Counted from the stretch's first letter, positions 44,298-54,354 are shown. The stretch: 64,000 bases of DNA from Herbaspirillum sp. DW155 (GCF_037076565.1 NZ_AP029028.1:3596001-3660000); one strand, 5' to 3'. The notes: generated by a model not told the origin, from the letters alone. Program-made: numbers and translations.

Positions 44298-44966
44298 TTA
44301 CCAGACGCCTTCGATGGCGGTGGCTTGCAGTTTGATGCGCGAGACTTCGCCATCGGCACCCTGCAGGGCCAGATCGTCCGGCATCGCCTTGGGCGGCTTG
44401 CGGAACCATTCCAGGCACAGTTGCGAGAGATTGGTGAGCGCCTTCTTGGCCATGAACTGCTGCAGCAGCTCGCGCGTAAGCTCCAGGTTGGAAGCCAGGA
44501 AGAAGTCGCCCGGCTGGCCCAGCGCCTGCACACCGGCGCTCATGCGCTGCAGGTCTTTCTGGAACATCTGGCGCGGTACCGGCAGCGGGTGGCCGGCCGA
44601 GACCAGCAATTCCCGGAACAGCGGGGCCATGAAGTCCAGCGCATAGCCATCGCATTGCACCCAGGCGTGAAAGGCATCCTGGTTGCTGGACACGCTCTGA
44701 CCATCTTCGCCCAGCGTGCCGAAGGACAGCGCGCCGCCACCGTCTTCACGAATCAGGTAGAAAGCCGCACCGGCCACGGGAAAGGCGTTGCGCTTGTAGA
44801 ACTTCTTGAGGATCTGCGCTGCGGTGACGGAAAAGAAGAAACTGGCGGCCGGGATATCCGCTTGCACGCTATGCAGCACGGAATGGATGACGCGGAAGAT
44901 GCGTTGGTAATCGGCCAGGGGAATCAATGGGCGCAGGTTCTGCGCGGAGGAATGTGAGCTTTGCAT
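44298..44966 (-). CDS. DUF2026-like protein
   Basis: A 222-aa soluble protein. The core ADYQRIFRVIHSVLHSV...AASFFFSVTAAQILKKFYKRNAFPVAGAAFYLIRED, with AFHAWVQCDGYALDFMAP later, looks like the DUF2026 family, whose Cys/His/Asp layout hints at a transglutaminase-like fold. Function is unknown. The start at 44966 removes an N-terminus that lacks family likeness; neither start has a good ribosome site. It stands alone. Confidence 0.75.
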   Translation of the reverse strand: MQSSHSSAQNLRPLIPLADYQRIFRVIHSVLHSVQADIPAASFFFSVTAAQILKKFYKRNAFPVAGAAFYLIREDGGGALSFGTLGEDGQSVSSNQDAFHAWVQCDGYALDFMAPLFRELLVSAGHPLPVPRQMFQKDLQRMSAGVQALGQPGDFFLASNLELTRELLQQFMAKKALTNLSQLCLEWFRKPPKAMPDDLALQGADGEVSRIKLQATAIEGVW

Positions 44967-45287
44967 GGGCGCTATTTTCTCATGGAAAAGAACGGGCAAG
45001 CCGCTAGGCCGCTTCACGGGAATGCCCGACTGCACACTCCCGCTGCGTGACGCGCGCTTTGGAACAAAAGCGGCTGCACGACTTGCCGTTCCACCTCAAG
45101 AGAATTTACTGCTCAACTCTGCTTCTACTGCAACAACTGCTACTACTGCTACTGCCACTACGCACTGCTACTACAACAACGACTGCTCGCTGATGCGGCA
45201 GGCACTACCCCTAGTGCCCTGCAATGTTGCTGCTTCACTTCCCCTCTGCTTCACTTCCCCACTCCACCCGCACTTTCCCCCAGGCAT
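44967..45287. other. intergenic region with CTA/CTG/ACA low-complexity tract
   Basis: At about 45109-45190 the plus strand is a run of triplets CTG, CTA, ACT, CAA, CGA, GC-poor and repetitive relative to its neighbours. It could encode only a Thr/Ala-rich peptide with no ribosome site. No gene is supported. Confidence 0.45.
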
Positions 45288-45599
45288 TCATTCCGGCTTT
45301 GCCGGCTCCTGCATGAAACAGGTGCAATTGACATCGTGATACTGCGCGCAATGCTGCAAGGACGGCCGGGTCAGGCCATTGTTGAACAGCGAGCGCTCAT
45401 CGGCATCCACGCTCATGTAGCGCATGGCCGAGGCCATCACCTGCTGGTCGCGCTGGCCGATGTCGTCCAGCGACACTTCCAGGTTGCCCCACTCCTTGTC
45501 GGTCTTGACGAAGAGATACATCAGCACGGTGCAGAAGACCAGGTAACTGATGAACATCAGGGTGATCTCACCCGGTACGGATTCGGTAATGAACTGCAT
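45288..45599 (-). CDS. small single-pass membrane protein, unknown
   Basis: A 103-aa protein with one membrane segment near the N-terminus (ITLMFISYLVFCTVLMYLFV), then a cytoplasmic or periplasmic acidic tail with four cysteine/histidine-type residues near the end (LQHCAQYHDVNCTCFMQE), which may bind a metal. No family was recognised. It stands alone, with 320 bases on its 3' side and 428 on its 5' side. Confidence 0.72.
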   Translation of the reverse strand: MQFITESVPGEITLMFISYLVFCTVLMYLFVKTDKEWGNLEVSLDDIGQRDQQVMASAMRYMSVDADERSLFNNGLTRPSLQHCAQYHDVNCTCFMQEPAKPE

Positions 45600-46027
45600 G
45601 GCTGACTCCTGGCAAAGGCAAGCTGCTTGGGTAAGGTCTTGCGTGCAAATAATGACTTCGCCGTGTGGTCGGGAGTCCGGAGCACAGACCGTGTTTCATT
45701 GGTTCCCATGGTAGTGAGCGAACGTGACTGCGAACATCGGGGAATTCCTGATCCTGGCACCGGCCTGCGTAGCTCAACAACAGGCCGGCATTGGGAAAAC
45801 GCCGTGGAAGCGCTCCTGAAAGTTACGTAAATTTCAAGCTTCCATGCACCAGCGGCAACGCCGAAAAAAAACCCGCCAGGCTTGCGCGCGGCGGGTTCAG
45901 GCTCGAATTGTCCAAGTCCAGGGACGTCTGAGGAGACCCGCCCAATGTACCCGGCCGCGCAAGGACTGAAAACTAAGCATTGCTCATACCCTTATGCCCG
46001 ATGCACATAAGGCGTTCCCCTCTGCCC
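45600..46027. other. intergenic region
   Basis: Contains the promoter side of the small membrane protein gene and the terminator of the M20 gene (45863-45897). No other feature is clear. Confidence 0.4.
45863..45897 (-). terminator. terminator of the M20/ABC operon
   Basis: On the minus strand AACCCGCC pairs with GGCGGGTT around a 12-base loop and is followed by seven T. It ends the unit that begins with the substrate-binding protein gene. Confidence 0.85.
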
Positions 46028-47227
46028 TCAGTCGCCCTGCAGCGGCAGCCAGCGCTCCACCAGTCGCGTCCAGAAGGCTGCACCGACGGGGATGTTGGCA
46101 TCGTTGAAGTCGTAGCCCGCGTTGTGCAGCATCGGCTGGCCCTGCCCGTTGCCCACGCGCAGGAAGCAACCCGGACGCTGCTGCAGGAAGTAGGCGAAGT
46201 CCTCGCTGCCGGCAATCGGTCCGAAGGGGGCGATCACCTTGTCGGCGCCCACCAGTTCCTCGGCCACACTGCGGGCAAACTCGGTCTCGGCCTCGCTATT
46301 GATCAGCACCGGATAGCCGCGCAGGTAGTCGATCTCCGCACGCGCGCCGTAACTCTCGGCATGCAGCGCCACCAGCGCGCGGATGCGTTCTTCCAGCAGC
46401 GCGCGCACCTCCGGCTTGAAGGAGCGCACGCTCAGTTCCAGCGTGGCGAATTCGGGGATCACGTTGGCCACCTTGCCGGCATGCAGGCTGCCGACCGTGA
46501 CCACAGCCGTTTCCATCGGATCGACATTGCGCGAGACCACCGTCTGCAAAGCCATCACCAGGCTGGCCGCCGCCACCACCGGATCGACCGACAGATGCGG
46601 ACGCGCCGCATGGCTGCCGCGACCGGTGAGACGGATCTTGACCGTATCGCAGGCTGCCATGAAGGGGCCACTACGGAACATGAAGGTGCCCGCCTCCACG
46701 CCAGGGTGATTGTGGATGCCGAAGATGGCATCGCAGGGGAAACGCTCGAAGAGGCCATCGGCCAGCATCTTCTGCGCGCCGCTGTCGAAGCCGGCTTCCT
46801 CGGCGGGCTGGAAGATCAGGTGCAGGGTGCCATCGAAACGGCGCGTGCGCGCCAGGTGCTTGGCCGCGCCCAACAGCATCGCGGTATGGCCGTCATGACC
46901 GCAGGCGTGCATGGCGCCGGGCCTGGTGCTGGCCCAGGCCAGCCCGGTTTCTTCGTGGATCGGCAGGGCATCCATGTCGGCACGCAGGCCGATGCTGCGC
47001 GCACTGGCGCCCGCACGCAGGGTCGCCACCAGGCCGTTGCCGCCGATGTGGCGGGTGACCGCATAGCCCCACTCTTGCAGGCGCGCAGCCACCAGGGCGG
47101 CGGTATCGACTTCCTGGAAGGACAATTCCGGATGCTGGTGCAGGTGACGGCGGATGCCGGTGATTTCGTCGTGGATGTCGTGCAGGTCGGCGACCTCGCA
47201 CAGACCGTGATCGCGGCGGTGGTTCAT
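46028..47227 (-). CDS. M20D amidohydrolase (hippurate hydrolase-like)
   Basis: A 399-aa metal-dependent amidohydrolase. Visible: RRHLHQHPELSFQE at the start, GLRADMDALPIHEE, HACGHDGHTAMLLGAA (metal site with the bridging Cys/His), FQPAEEAGFDSGAQ and GSEDFAYFLQQRPG. Members cleave N-acyl amino acids, hippurate or amino-acid conjugates. Tandem ATG codons at 47230 and 47227; the second has better GGAG spacing. It overlaps the upstream M20 gene stop. Confidence 0.92.
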   Translation of the reverse strand: MNHRRDHGLCEVADLHDIHDEITGIRRHLHQHPELSFQEVDTAALVAARLQEWGYAVTRHIGGNGLVATLRAGASARSIGLRADMDALPIHEETGLAWASTRPGAMHACGHDGHTAMLLGAAKHLARTRRFDGTLHLIFQPAEEAGFDSGAQKMLADGLFERFPCDAIFGIHNHPGVEAGTFMFRSGPFMAACDTVKIRLTGRGSHAARPHLSVDPVVAAASLVMALQTVVSRNVDPMETAVVTVGSLHAGKVANVIPEFATLELSVRSFKPEVRALLEERIRALVALHAESYGARAEIDYLRGYPVLINSEAETEFARSVAEELVGADKVIAPFGPIAGSEDFAYFLQQRPGCFLRVGNGQGQPMLHNAGYDFNDANIPVGAAFWTRLVERWLPLQGD

Positions 47228-48645
47228 CATTTCTCCGTAGGGGATGCGCGGCGCGCCAGCACGTCGCGGCCCTGTTCGGCCAGGTCCCAGAACAGGCCCG
47301 CCATCAGCTGCAGCGACTCGCGCGAGACGCTGGCCAGTATATGCTCGTTGGGCGCGTGCTGTGAGCAGGCCGGATAGGAGTGCGGCACCCACAGCGTGGG
47401 CAGCCCCAGCGTCTCGGAGAACACGTCATTGGGCAGCGAGCCACCCAGGTTGGGCAGCAGCGTGGGCGTCTTGCCGGTGGTCTCCTGCATCGAGGCCAGG
47501 CCCCAGCGCACCCAGTCGTCATCCGGATCGAGCCGGGTGGCGGCGAACTGCACCCCTGACAAGCTGACGTCGACGTCATCGAAACCATGCTCATCCAGAT
47601 GCGCACGGATGTGCTCGATGAAATGCGCAGCATCGCTGCCGACCACGAAGCGGATCTGGCAATGCGCGCTGGCGCGGCCGGGAATGGCATTGACCGGGGC
47701 GTCGGGATTGCCGGTCTTGAAGGCCAGCACTTCCAGCGTATTCCAGCCGAAGACGCGCTCGGCGGGCGTGAGGTCAGGCTCGCCCCAGTCCGGATCGATC
47801 TCGGGATCGGTCGGGCCACCGCCCACCTTGACGCTGGCCAGCGCCTTGCGCACGCTCTGCGGCAGCGCATCCGGCAGCAACGCCGGCACGCGAATGGCGC
47901 CGCGTTCATCGACCAGACAGGCAATCGCATTGGCCAGGCGCACGCCGGGATTGCGCAACAGGCCACCCCAGTTGCCGGAATGGTGGCCGCCGTCGCGCAG
48001 GTGGCAGGTCAGGTCGAAATTGCAGCCACCACGCGAGCCCAGGAACATGGTCGGCGTGGGTGCATTGACGCGCGGACCATCCGAGGCGATGAAGAGATCG
48101 GCCTTCAGCCGTTCGGCATACTGCTGGCAAACCTCGTTCAGGCCGGGCGAGCCATTTTCCTCGCCCATTTCCAGGATCAGCTTGACGTTGTAGCCCAGGC
48201 GGCCGCCGCGCGCCTTCAGCACTTCTTCCAGCGCGGCGAAGTTGATGGTGTGCTGGGCCTTGTTGTCGGCGATGCCGCGACCATACCAGCGCTCGCCCTC
48301 GACCACGATCTCCCACGGCTTCAGACCGGGGCGCCATTGATTGTCATAACCGCGCACGACGTCACCGTGGCCATAGGTCAGCACGGTGAAGCCGGCGCCT
48401 TCTTCGCTGCGCTCGGCAATGAGGAAGGGCCCGCCACCCTTGACCGGGTTGTCGACCACCTCGCAATGGAAGCCCAGTCCTTGCAGATACGGCGTGATCT
48501 CATCGTTGAGGTAGTCGTAGAGAATGGGCAGACTGGCTGCCTCCTGGCTCTCGGTGCGGATGGCCACGCGGCGCTTCAAGGTCTCCATGAAACGGCCGTC
48601 GTCGAAGTAGGCTTCTACGCCGGCGATGGCTTGTGCTCTGCTCAT
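47227..48645 (-). CDS. M20 family metallopeptidase (dipeptidase-like)
   Basis: A 472-aa two-domain M20 peptidase. Metal-site motifs are LTYGHGDVV, GIADNKAQHTINFAAL, MGEENGSPGL and, near the end, VPHSYPACSQHAPNEHIL. The dimerisation domain (about 190-310) is typical. It probably hydrolyses dipeptides or acylated amino acids imported by the ABC system encoded upstream. Stop overlaps the next M20 gene, so they are co-translated. Confidence 0.9.
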   Translation of the reverse strand: MSRAQAIAGVEAYFDDGRFMETLKRRVAIRTESQEAASLPILYDYLNDEITPYLQGLGFHCEVVDNPVKGGGPFLIAERSEEGAGFTVLTYGHGDVVRGYDNQWRPGLKPWEIVVEGERWYGRGIADNKAQHTINFAALEEVLKARGGRLGYNVKLILEMGEENGSPGLNEVCQQYAERLKADLFIASDGPRVNAPTPTMFLGSRGGCNFDLTCHLRDGGHHSGNWGGLLRNPGVRLANAIACLVDERGAIRVPALLPDALPQSVRKALASVKVGGGPTDPEIDPDWGEPDLTPAERVFGWNTLEVLAFKTGNPDAPVNAIPGRASAHCQIRFVVGSDAAHFIEHIRAHLDEHGFDDVDVSLSGVQFAATRLDPDDDWVRWGLASMQETTGKTPTLLPNLGGSLPNDVFSETLGLPTLWVPHSYPACSQHAPNEHILASVSRESLQLMAGLFWDLAEQGRDVLARRASPTEK

Positions 48646-48684
48646 GCTGCTGCTCCTTGCAATTTGTCGTAAAGGTTCATGTGC

Positions 48685-49530
48685 TCAGGCGGCCGTGGCC
48701 AGGGCCGGAATGCCCAGGCCCGGATCGGGCGTCAGCGCCGAGGCCAGCAGCATGCGCGTATAGGGATGCTGCGGGTCGCTGAAGAGTTGTTCACGTGGCT
48801 GTAATTCCACGATGCTGCCCTTGTTCATCACGGCCACGCGGTCCACCAGATGCTCCACCACGCCCAGGTCATGGCTGATGAAGAGATAGGTGAGGCCGAA
48901 CTCGGCCTTCAAGTCCAGCAGCAGGTTGAGGATCTGCGCCTGCACCGACACATCCAGCGCCGAGGTCGGTTCATCGCAGATCAGGATGTCAGGCCGCAGG
49001 ATCAGGGCGCGGGCAATCGCCACCCGCTGGCGCTGGCCGCCGGAAAGCTGGTTGGGATATTGCGTATGGGTACGTTCGGGCATGCCCACCAGATCGAGGA
49101 TCTGCCTGACCTGACGGCTGCGCTCGGCGGCCGTGCCGATGCCGTGCAGCTTCAACGGCAGGCCAACGATCTCGCCCACGGTCTTGCGCGGATTGAGCGA
49201 GGAATACGGGTCCTGGAAGATCGGCTGGATGTGCCGTGCATGCGCGCGGCGCTGGGTCGGATCGACTTCCTGGCCGTTGATGAGGACATTGCCCGAGGTC
49301 GGTGCCAACAGGCCCAGCAGCATTTTGGCCAGCGTGCTCTTGCCGCAGCCGGACTCGCCGACCAGACCCAGGGTCTCGCCGCGATACAGGTGCAGCGATA
49401 CATCGTTGACCGCCTTGAGTTCACCCGGCGGCTGGAACAGGCCACGCTTGAGCGGATACACCTTGGACAGCGCACACAATTCGAGCGCGATATCATCCAG
49501 CGGCGGCTCGGGCTTCAGGGACGCATTCAT
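48685..49530 (-). CDS. peptide ABC transporter ATPase, DppF type
   Basis: A 281-aa ATPase with Walker [10 protein letters not shown], the signature [15 protein letters not shown] and Walker [15 protein letters not shown]; the C-terminal oligopeptide-ATPase extension has [11 protein letters not shown]. It lacks the terminal Cys cluster seen in its partner. Its ATG overlaps the DppD-type stop (ATGA). Confidence 0.93.
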   Translation of the reverse strand: MNASLKPEPPLDDIALELCALSKVYPLKRGLFQPPGELKAVNDVSLHLYRGETLGLVGESGCGKSTLAKMLLGLLAPTSGNVLINGQEVDPTQRRAHARHIQPIFQDPYSSLNPRKTVGEIVGLPLKLHGIGTAAERSRQVRQILDLVGMPERTHTQYPNQLSGGQRQRVAIARALILRPDILICDEPTSALDVSVQAQILNLLLDLKAEFGLTYLFISHDLGVVEHLVDRVAVMNKGSIVELQPREQLFSDPQHPYTRMLLASALTPDPGLGIPALATAA

Positions 49531-50531
49531 GCTGCCACCTCCAGCGCCGCCACCGGCGCATCGAGCTTGAGGCAACGCGCCTCATGCGGTGCGGCGCTGC
49601 TGCCCTGCTGCACCATCGGGGGATCCTGCTCGCAGCCGCTGTCGGCCAGCGTGCAGCGATTGCGGAAGGCGCAGCCGCTGACCTCTCCGATCAGGCTGGG
49701 CACCACGCCGGGAATGGCTTGCAGGCGGCTGCCCGGCAGCGTCTTGCCACGCACCGGAATGCAGTTGAGCAAGCCGCGCGTATAAGGATGGCGCGGCTGC
49801 GCAAAGAGTTGCGCGACGTCAGTGGTCTCCACCACCTGACCGGCATACATCACCGCCACGCGATCGGCGATGCGCGAGACCACACCCAGGTCGTGCGTGA
49901 TGAAGATGACGGCGGTACCGAACTCCTGCTGCAGCTCGCGGATCAAGCGCAGGATCTGCGCCTGGATGGTCACGTCCAGCGCCGTGGTGGGCTCGTCAGC
50001 GATGATCAGGTCAGGATTGCACATGAGCGACATGGCGATCATCACGCGCTGGCGCAGGCCGCCCGAGAGCTGGTGCGGATACTGGCGCAGACGGTCTTCG
50101 GCATTGCTGATACCGGTGCGATTGAGCAGGTAGAGCGCACGTTCACGCGCCTCGCTGCGGCTCACGCCCGGCTGCTGCAACATCGCCTCGCACAGCTGGT
50201 TGCCCAGCGTGTAGGCGGGGTTCAAGGAAGTCATCGGTTCCTGGAAGATCATCGCCATGCGCTTGCCGCGCAATTGCATGCGCTGCTTTTCGCTCATGCC
50301 GTTGAGATCAACGCCATCGAAGCGGATATGGTCGGCGCTGCACTGCGCCTTGCGCGGCAGCAGTCCCATCAGGGCCAGCGAGGTCATGGACTTGCCGCAG
50401 CCGGACTCGCCGACCAGGCACAGCATCTCTCCACGGCGGACCTGGAAATCGATGCCGCGTACGGCATGCAGCACGCCGTTGTCGGTGGGCAGGTCCACCT
50501 TCAGGTTCTTCACGTCCAGCAATACGCTCAT
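49527..50531 (-). CDS. peptide ABC transporter ATPase, DppD type
   Basis: A 334-aa ATPase with Walker [10 protein letters not shown] (M in place of T), the signature [15 protein letters not shown] and Walker [15 protein letters not shown]. The C-terminal Cys-rich oligopeptide extension ([17 protein letters not shown]...ARC) probably holds an iron-sulfur or zinc site as in DppD/OppD. Works with the DppF-type ATPase. Confidence 0.93.
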   Translation of the reverse strand: MSVLLDVKNLKVDLPTDNGVLHAVRGIDFQVRRGEMLCLVGESGCGKSMTSLALMGLLPRKAQCSADHIRFDGVDLNGMSEKQRMQLRGKRMAMIFQEPMTSLNPAYTLGNQLCEAMLQQPGVSRSEARERALYLLNRTGISNAEDRLRQYPHQLSGGLRQRVMIAMSLMCNPDLIIADEPTTALDVTIQAQILRLIRELQQEFGTAVIFITHDLGVVSRIADRVAVMYAGQVVETTDVAQLFAQPRHPYTRGLLNCIPVRGKTLPGSRLQAIPGVVPSLIGEVSGCAFRNRCTLADSGCEQDPPMVQQGSSAAPHEARCLKLDAPVAALEVAA

Positions 50532-50553
50532 GGTGTTCTCCTTGCGTGCGGGG

Positions 50554-51474
50554 TTAGTTGCGGCCATCGGGCGCGTTCACATCGCGCAGGCCATCGCCGA
50601 CCAGGTTGATCGCCAGCACCAGCAGCGCCAGCGCTACCCCCGGAATGACGATCACCCAGGGCTTGAAGAACATGTAGGTCTTGCCCTCGGCCACCATCAG
50701 GCCCCACGACGGCGTAGGCGGTTGCACGCCCAGCCCGAGGAAGGACAGCGTGGCCTCCAGCAGGATGGCGTGCGCCATTTCGAGGGTCGCCACCACGATG
50801 AGCGCACCCATGATGTTGGGCAGGATCTCGCGCAGCAAAATGTAAGGTGTGGAGGCACCGATGGCCTTGGCTGCCGAAATGAATTCGGCATCGCGCAACT
50901 GCTGCGTGGCCGAGCGCGTGACGACCGCAAAGCGATCCCACAGCAACAGGCCCAGCAGCAGGATCACCACCTTGAGCGAACCGCCCACCAGCGAGGCCAT
51001 GGCCAGTGCCACCAGCACCACCGGCATGGCCAGGCGGGTGGTGATGAGATAGCTGATGAGCGCATCGGTGCGTCCGCCGAAGTAACCGGCCAGCACACCC
51101 AGGGTGGTGCCGATCAGCCCCGAGATCAGCGCGGCGGCAATGCCGATGGTCAGCGAGACGCGCGCACCGAAGATCAGGCGCGAGAGATAGTCGCGGCCCA
51201 GCTTGTCGGTACCGAGGATGTGTTCCCAGCTGCCCTGGGCCTGCCAGACCGGCGGGATCAGGCGTGCCGTCACGTCCTGGTCGAAAGGATCATGGGGCGC
51301 CAGCAGCGGTGCGAAGATCGCCGCCAGCACGATCAGCGTCAGCACCAGCGCACCCAGCATCAGGCCGCGATGGCCCAGCAGGCGGCGCAGCTTGCGGCGC
51401 CAGGCGGGCAGCGGCGGCAAGGCGGCGTTGAGCACAGGAGTGGAAGACAAGTGGGTGGAAGGAATGGCGCTCAT
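50554..51474 (-). CDS. peptide ABC transporter permease, DppC type
   Basis: A 306-aa inner-membrane protein with six hydrophobic segments. ILGTDKLGRDYLSRLIFGARVSLTIG is the DppC start, and the EAA loop is in EFISAAKAIGASTPYILLREILPNI. It forms the channel with the DppB-type permease. Confidence 0.94.
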   Translation of the reverse strand: MSAIPSTHLSSTPVLNAALPPLPAWRRKLRRLLGHRGLMLGALVLTLIVLAAIFAPLLAPHDPFDQDVTARLIPPVWQAQGSWEHILGTDKLGRDYLSRLIFGARVSLTIGIAAALISGLIGTTLGVLAGYFGGRTDALISYLITTRLAMPVVLVALAMASLVGGSLKVVILLLGLLLWDRFAVVTRSATQQLRDAEFISAAKAIGASTPYILLREILPNIMGALIVVATLEMAHAILLEATLSFLGLGVQPPTPSWGLMVAEGKTYMFFKPWVIVIPGVALALLVLAINLVGDGLRDVNAPDGRN

Positions 51475-51492
51475 ATCGGCTCCAATAAAAAA

Positions 51493-52410
51493 TCAGCGGG
51501 TGCGGATGCGCGGATCCAGCAGCGCATTGATGACGTCGGCCAGGAACGTCAGGCCGATATAGAACATGGCGATGATCAACACCACGGCCTGCACCACCGG
51601 GTAGTCATTGCGCGAGATCGCATCCCAGGCCAGCTGGCCCAGTCCCTGCATGGAATACACCGATTCGATGACCACCGAACCACCCAGCATGAAGCCCAGC
51701 TCGACGGCGGCCAGCGCCACCACCGGAATGACCGCATTGCGCAGCGCATGCTTGAACACCACCCGCGATTGGGAGAGTCCCTTGGCGCGCGCCGTGCGGA
51801 TGTAATCCGCGCCCAGCACTTCGAGCATGCCCGAGCGTGTCAGCCGCATCATGGCCGGCATGGCGTAGTAGCCCAGCGCCACGGCCGGCAGGATGAAATT
51901 CTGCCAGCCGTCATTGCCGGCCACCGGCAGCCAGTGCAGCGTGACGGCGAAGATCAGGATCAGCGTCAACCCGAACCAGAAACTGGGCATGGCCTGGCCG
52001 ACCACGGCGATGAGCAGTGCGATGCGGTCCAGCCAGGTATCGCGATAGAGCGCCGCCAGCACGCCCAGCGGAATGGCCGTCAGGATGGCCAGCAACAAGG
52101 CGCTGCCACCGAGCTTCAGGGTGATGGGCAGGCGTTCGGTGATCATCTCCGTCACCGGGCTCTGGAAGTAGAAGGAATTGCCGAAATCGAGCTTCACGGC
52201 GCGGCCCAGCCAGTCCACGTATTGCGTGGTCATGGGGCGGTCCAGGCCGAACTGGGTGCGTATCGCTTCGACCTGGGCGGCACTGGCTTCCGGCCCGGCG
52301 ATGGACACTGCCAGGTCGCCCGACATGTGCAACAGGGTGAAGCTGACGACGGAGACCGTCAGCGCGACGCACAGGGCGATGGCCAGACGGCGCAGGAGAT
52401 AGATCAACAT
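51493..52410 (-). CDS. peptide ABC transporter permease, DppB type
   Basis: A 305-aa permease with six hydrophobic segments. MLIYLLRRLAIALCVALTVSVVSF is the usual start; the EAA loop is DYIRTARAKGLSQSRVVFKHALRNA. It is 18 bases before the DppC-type gene. Confidence 0.94.
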   Translation of the reverse strand: MLIYLLRRLAIALCVALTVSVVSFTLLHMSGDLAVSIAGPEASAAQVEAIRTQFGLDRPMTTQYVDWLGRAVKLDFGNSFYFQSPVTEMITERLPITLKLGGSALLLAILTAIPLGVLAALYRDTWLDRIALLIAVVGQAMPSFWFGLTLILIFAVTLHWLPVAGNDGWQNFILPAVALGYYAMPAMMRLTRSGMLEVLGADYIRTARAKGLSQSRVVFKHALRNAVIPVVALAAVELGFMLGGSVVIESVYSMQGLGQLAWDAISRNDYPVVQAVVLIIAMFYIGLTFLADVINALLDPRIRTR

Positions 52411-52483
52411 GGCGACCCTCGCATGAAGAGGCTAGTCGTAAAACAGCATGAAGGGGCGCACCGGGCGGCGCGCCCCGCGGCAC

Positions 52484-54022
52484 TTACTTCCAGGACGCTT
52501 CGTAGAAACGCGGCAACTCATCCGGATAACCCTGGAACTTGAGCTGGGCGTTGTAGGCGTAGTAGGTCGAGTAGGAGAACATCGGTGCGATGTAGGCCTG
52601 TTTGGAAATCAACTCCAGCGCCTTGCTGAAATTGGCCTTGCGCACCGCCGGATCGACCGAGGTATCGGCGATCTGCAGGAACTGCTGCAGTTGCGGATCC
52701 TTGCTGATGTCGTCGGCGCCGCCCTTGAAGTAGTTGCCGGCAAAGGCGGAGGTATCGTTCACCGAGAACGAGCCCCAGGAATAGAAACTGATGGGCGTCT
52801 TGCCGCTGCGGTATTCGGTCTGCAGCGCCGGGAACTTCATGTAGTGCAAGCGCGCGCGGATGCCGACCTTGCGCAGGTCGCCGATGATGGCCTCGGCCAC
52901 TTCGCGTTCACGATAGGCATAGATGTCGGTATCGAAGCCGTTCGGGAAGCCCGCCGCAGCCAGCAGCTCCTTGGCCTTGGCCGGGTTGTAGTCGTACTTG
53001 ACGGCGACACTGCCGTCACAACCGAACTGGGTGCGGAAGCAGGCCGTATAGACCGGCTGGCTGCCGCCGCGCATGAGGTTGTCGGCGTAGCCCTTGCGGT
53101 TGATCGCATAGTTGACTGCCTGACGCACGCGCACATCCTTGAAGGGCGAATTGGGCGCTGAACTGCCCGTCACATCCAGGGTGAGGAAGCCAACCCGCAT
53201 GGTCTCGCCGCTTTGCACGGTCAGCTTGGGATTGGTCTTGAGCGAGTCGGCCTGATCGGGCGGCACGCGCCAGATCCAGTCGATGGCACCGGTCATCAGT
53301 TGCGCAGCGCGGGTTTCCGGGTCAGGGATCACCACGAACCTGATGTTGCCGATGGAAGGCTGGCCCTGCGGGCTCTCCTTGAAGTAGTTGGTGTTCTTGA
53401 CCAGCGTCACGCCCTGCCCCGGCGTGATGCTGGTGACCTTGTAGGGACCGGTGCCGATGGGTGCCTTGGAAAAACCTTCCAGCCCGACCTTCTTGAAGTA
53501 GGCGGCCGGATAGACCGGCAGCGGGCCGGCCAGGTATTCCAGTGCAGCGGGGAACGGGCCCTTGAGGTTGATGCGCACCTGATACTCGCCCAGCTTGTCC
53601 ACGCTCTTGATCCAGTCGATGTTCTGGCGCGTGACCGCTTTGGATTCCGGCGACACCGCATAGTTGAATGTGAACACCACATCGTCGGCGCTGAACTTGT
53701 CGCCATTCTGGAATTGCACGCCCTGGCGCAAGTCCAGCACCAGCGCCGTGGGCGACTCCCACTTCCAGGAGGTGGCCAGTTGCGGCTTGTATTCGTTGGT
53801 CTTGGGATCGCGGTAGATCAGCGTGTCCCAGATCAGGTGCGACAGGATCACGCCTTCGCGCACGTTGTTGTGGTACTGGCTGATGTTCTCGACTTCGGTG
53901 TCCGAGGCATAGACCAGGGTGTCATTGGCCTTGTTGGCGTGCGCCGCCACTGCGCTCAGCGTTCCCGCCACCAGCAAGGCACAACGTGACCAGCCCATGA
54001 TGGATTTGTGTAGTGCGTTCAT
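52484..54022 (-). CDS. peptide ABC transporter, periplasmic binding protein
   Basis: A 512-aa SBP family 5 protein with a signal peptide (CALLVAGTLSAVAAHA). Typical blocks include LVYASDTEVENISQYHNN, LRQGVQFQNGDKFSADDVVFTFNYA and GTGPYKVTSITPGQGVTLVKN. It should deliver di- or oligopeptides, or acyl amino acids, to the DppBC channel. First gene of the operon and 332 bases from a divergent LysR-type gene. Confidence 0.93.
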   Translation of the reverse strand: MNALHKSIMGWSRCALLVAGTLSAVAAHANKANDTLVYASDTEVENISQYHNNVREGVILSHLIWDTLIYRDPKTNEYKPQLATSWKWESPTALVLDLRQGVQFQNGDKFSADDVVFTFNYAVSPESKAVTRQNIDWIKSVDKLGEYQVRINLKGPFPAALEYLAGPLPVYPAAYFKKVGLEGFSKAPIGTGPYKVTSITPGQGVTLVKNTNYFKESPQGQPSIGNIRFVVIPDPETRAAQLMTGAIDWIWRVPPDQADSLKTNPKLTVQSGETMRVGFLTLDVTGSSAPNSPFKDVRVRQAVNYAINRKGYADNLMRGGSQPVYTACFRTQFGCDGSVAVKYDYNPAKAKELLAAAGFPNGFDTDIYAYREREVAEAIIGDLRKVGIRARLHYMKFPALQTEYRSGKTPISFYSWGSFSVNDTSAFAGNYFKGGADDISKDPQLQQFLQIADTSVDPAVRKANFSKALELISKQAYIAPMFSYSTYYAYNAQLKFQGYPDELPRFYEASWK

Positions 54023-54354
54023 TCCAGCCCCTTCATTCCGATAAGAGAAATAAGAAAAAACAGCGACGTCGAGGGCATACTAGGCTAGGATTTATCGATG
54101 CCACAATCATCAAATTTCTAAGCCTGCGTTGCCGATACCAGAACGCAGAAATGCTGCACCACAATGTGACCACCCCCGCAAAACCCGCATCCCTGCTGGG
54201 CTGCGGGCGGTGGAGCAGGTGCAGCATGACAGTGCGTGCCAGATCCGCGAGCACTGCACCAAAGCCGTGAAAGACGCACCAAATAAAGCGGGAATTATTG
54301 CCGGACGGGCATACCGGGCTGGTCAGCATGGGTCAGGTTTGAAGGAGTCTCTGG
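54023..54354. promoter_or_regulatory. divergent control region with long-range inverted repeat
   Basis: Contains ATGCTGCACC (54151-54160) and its perfect inverse GGTGCAGCAT (54218-54227), 57 bases apart. The word GCACC also occurs in CTGCACCAAA and CGCACCAAAT. Likely LysR-type sites for the adjacent regulator and possibly a loop. Confidence 0.5.

Noticed and set aside
50257..52542. 761-aa plus-strand ORF opposite the dpp genes
   Set aside because: His/Gln/Arg-rich antisense shadow of well-supported permease and ATPase genes.
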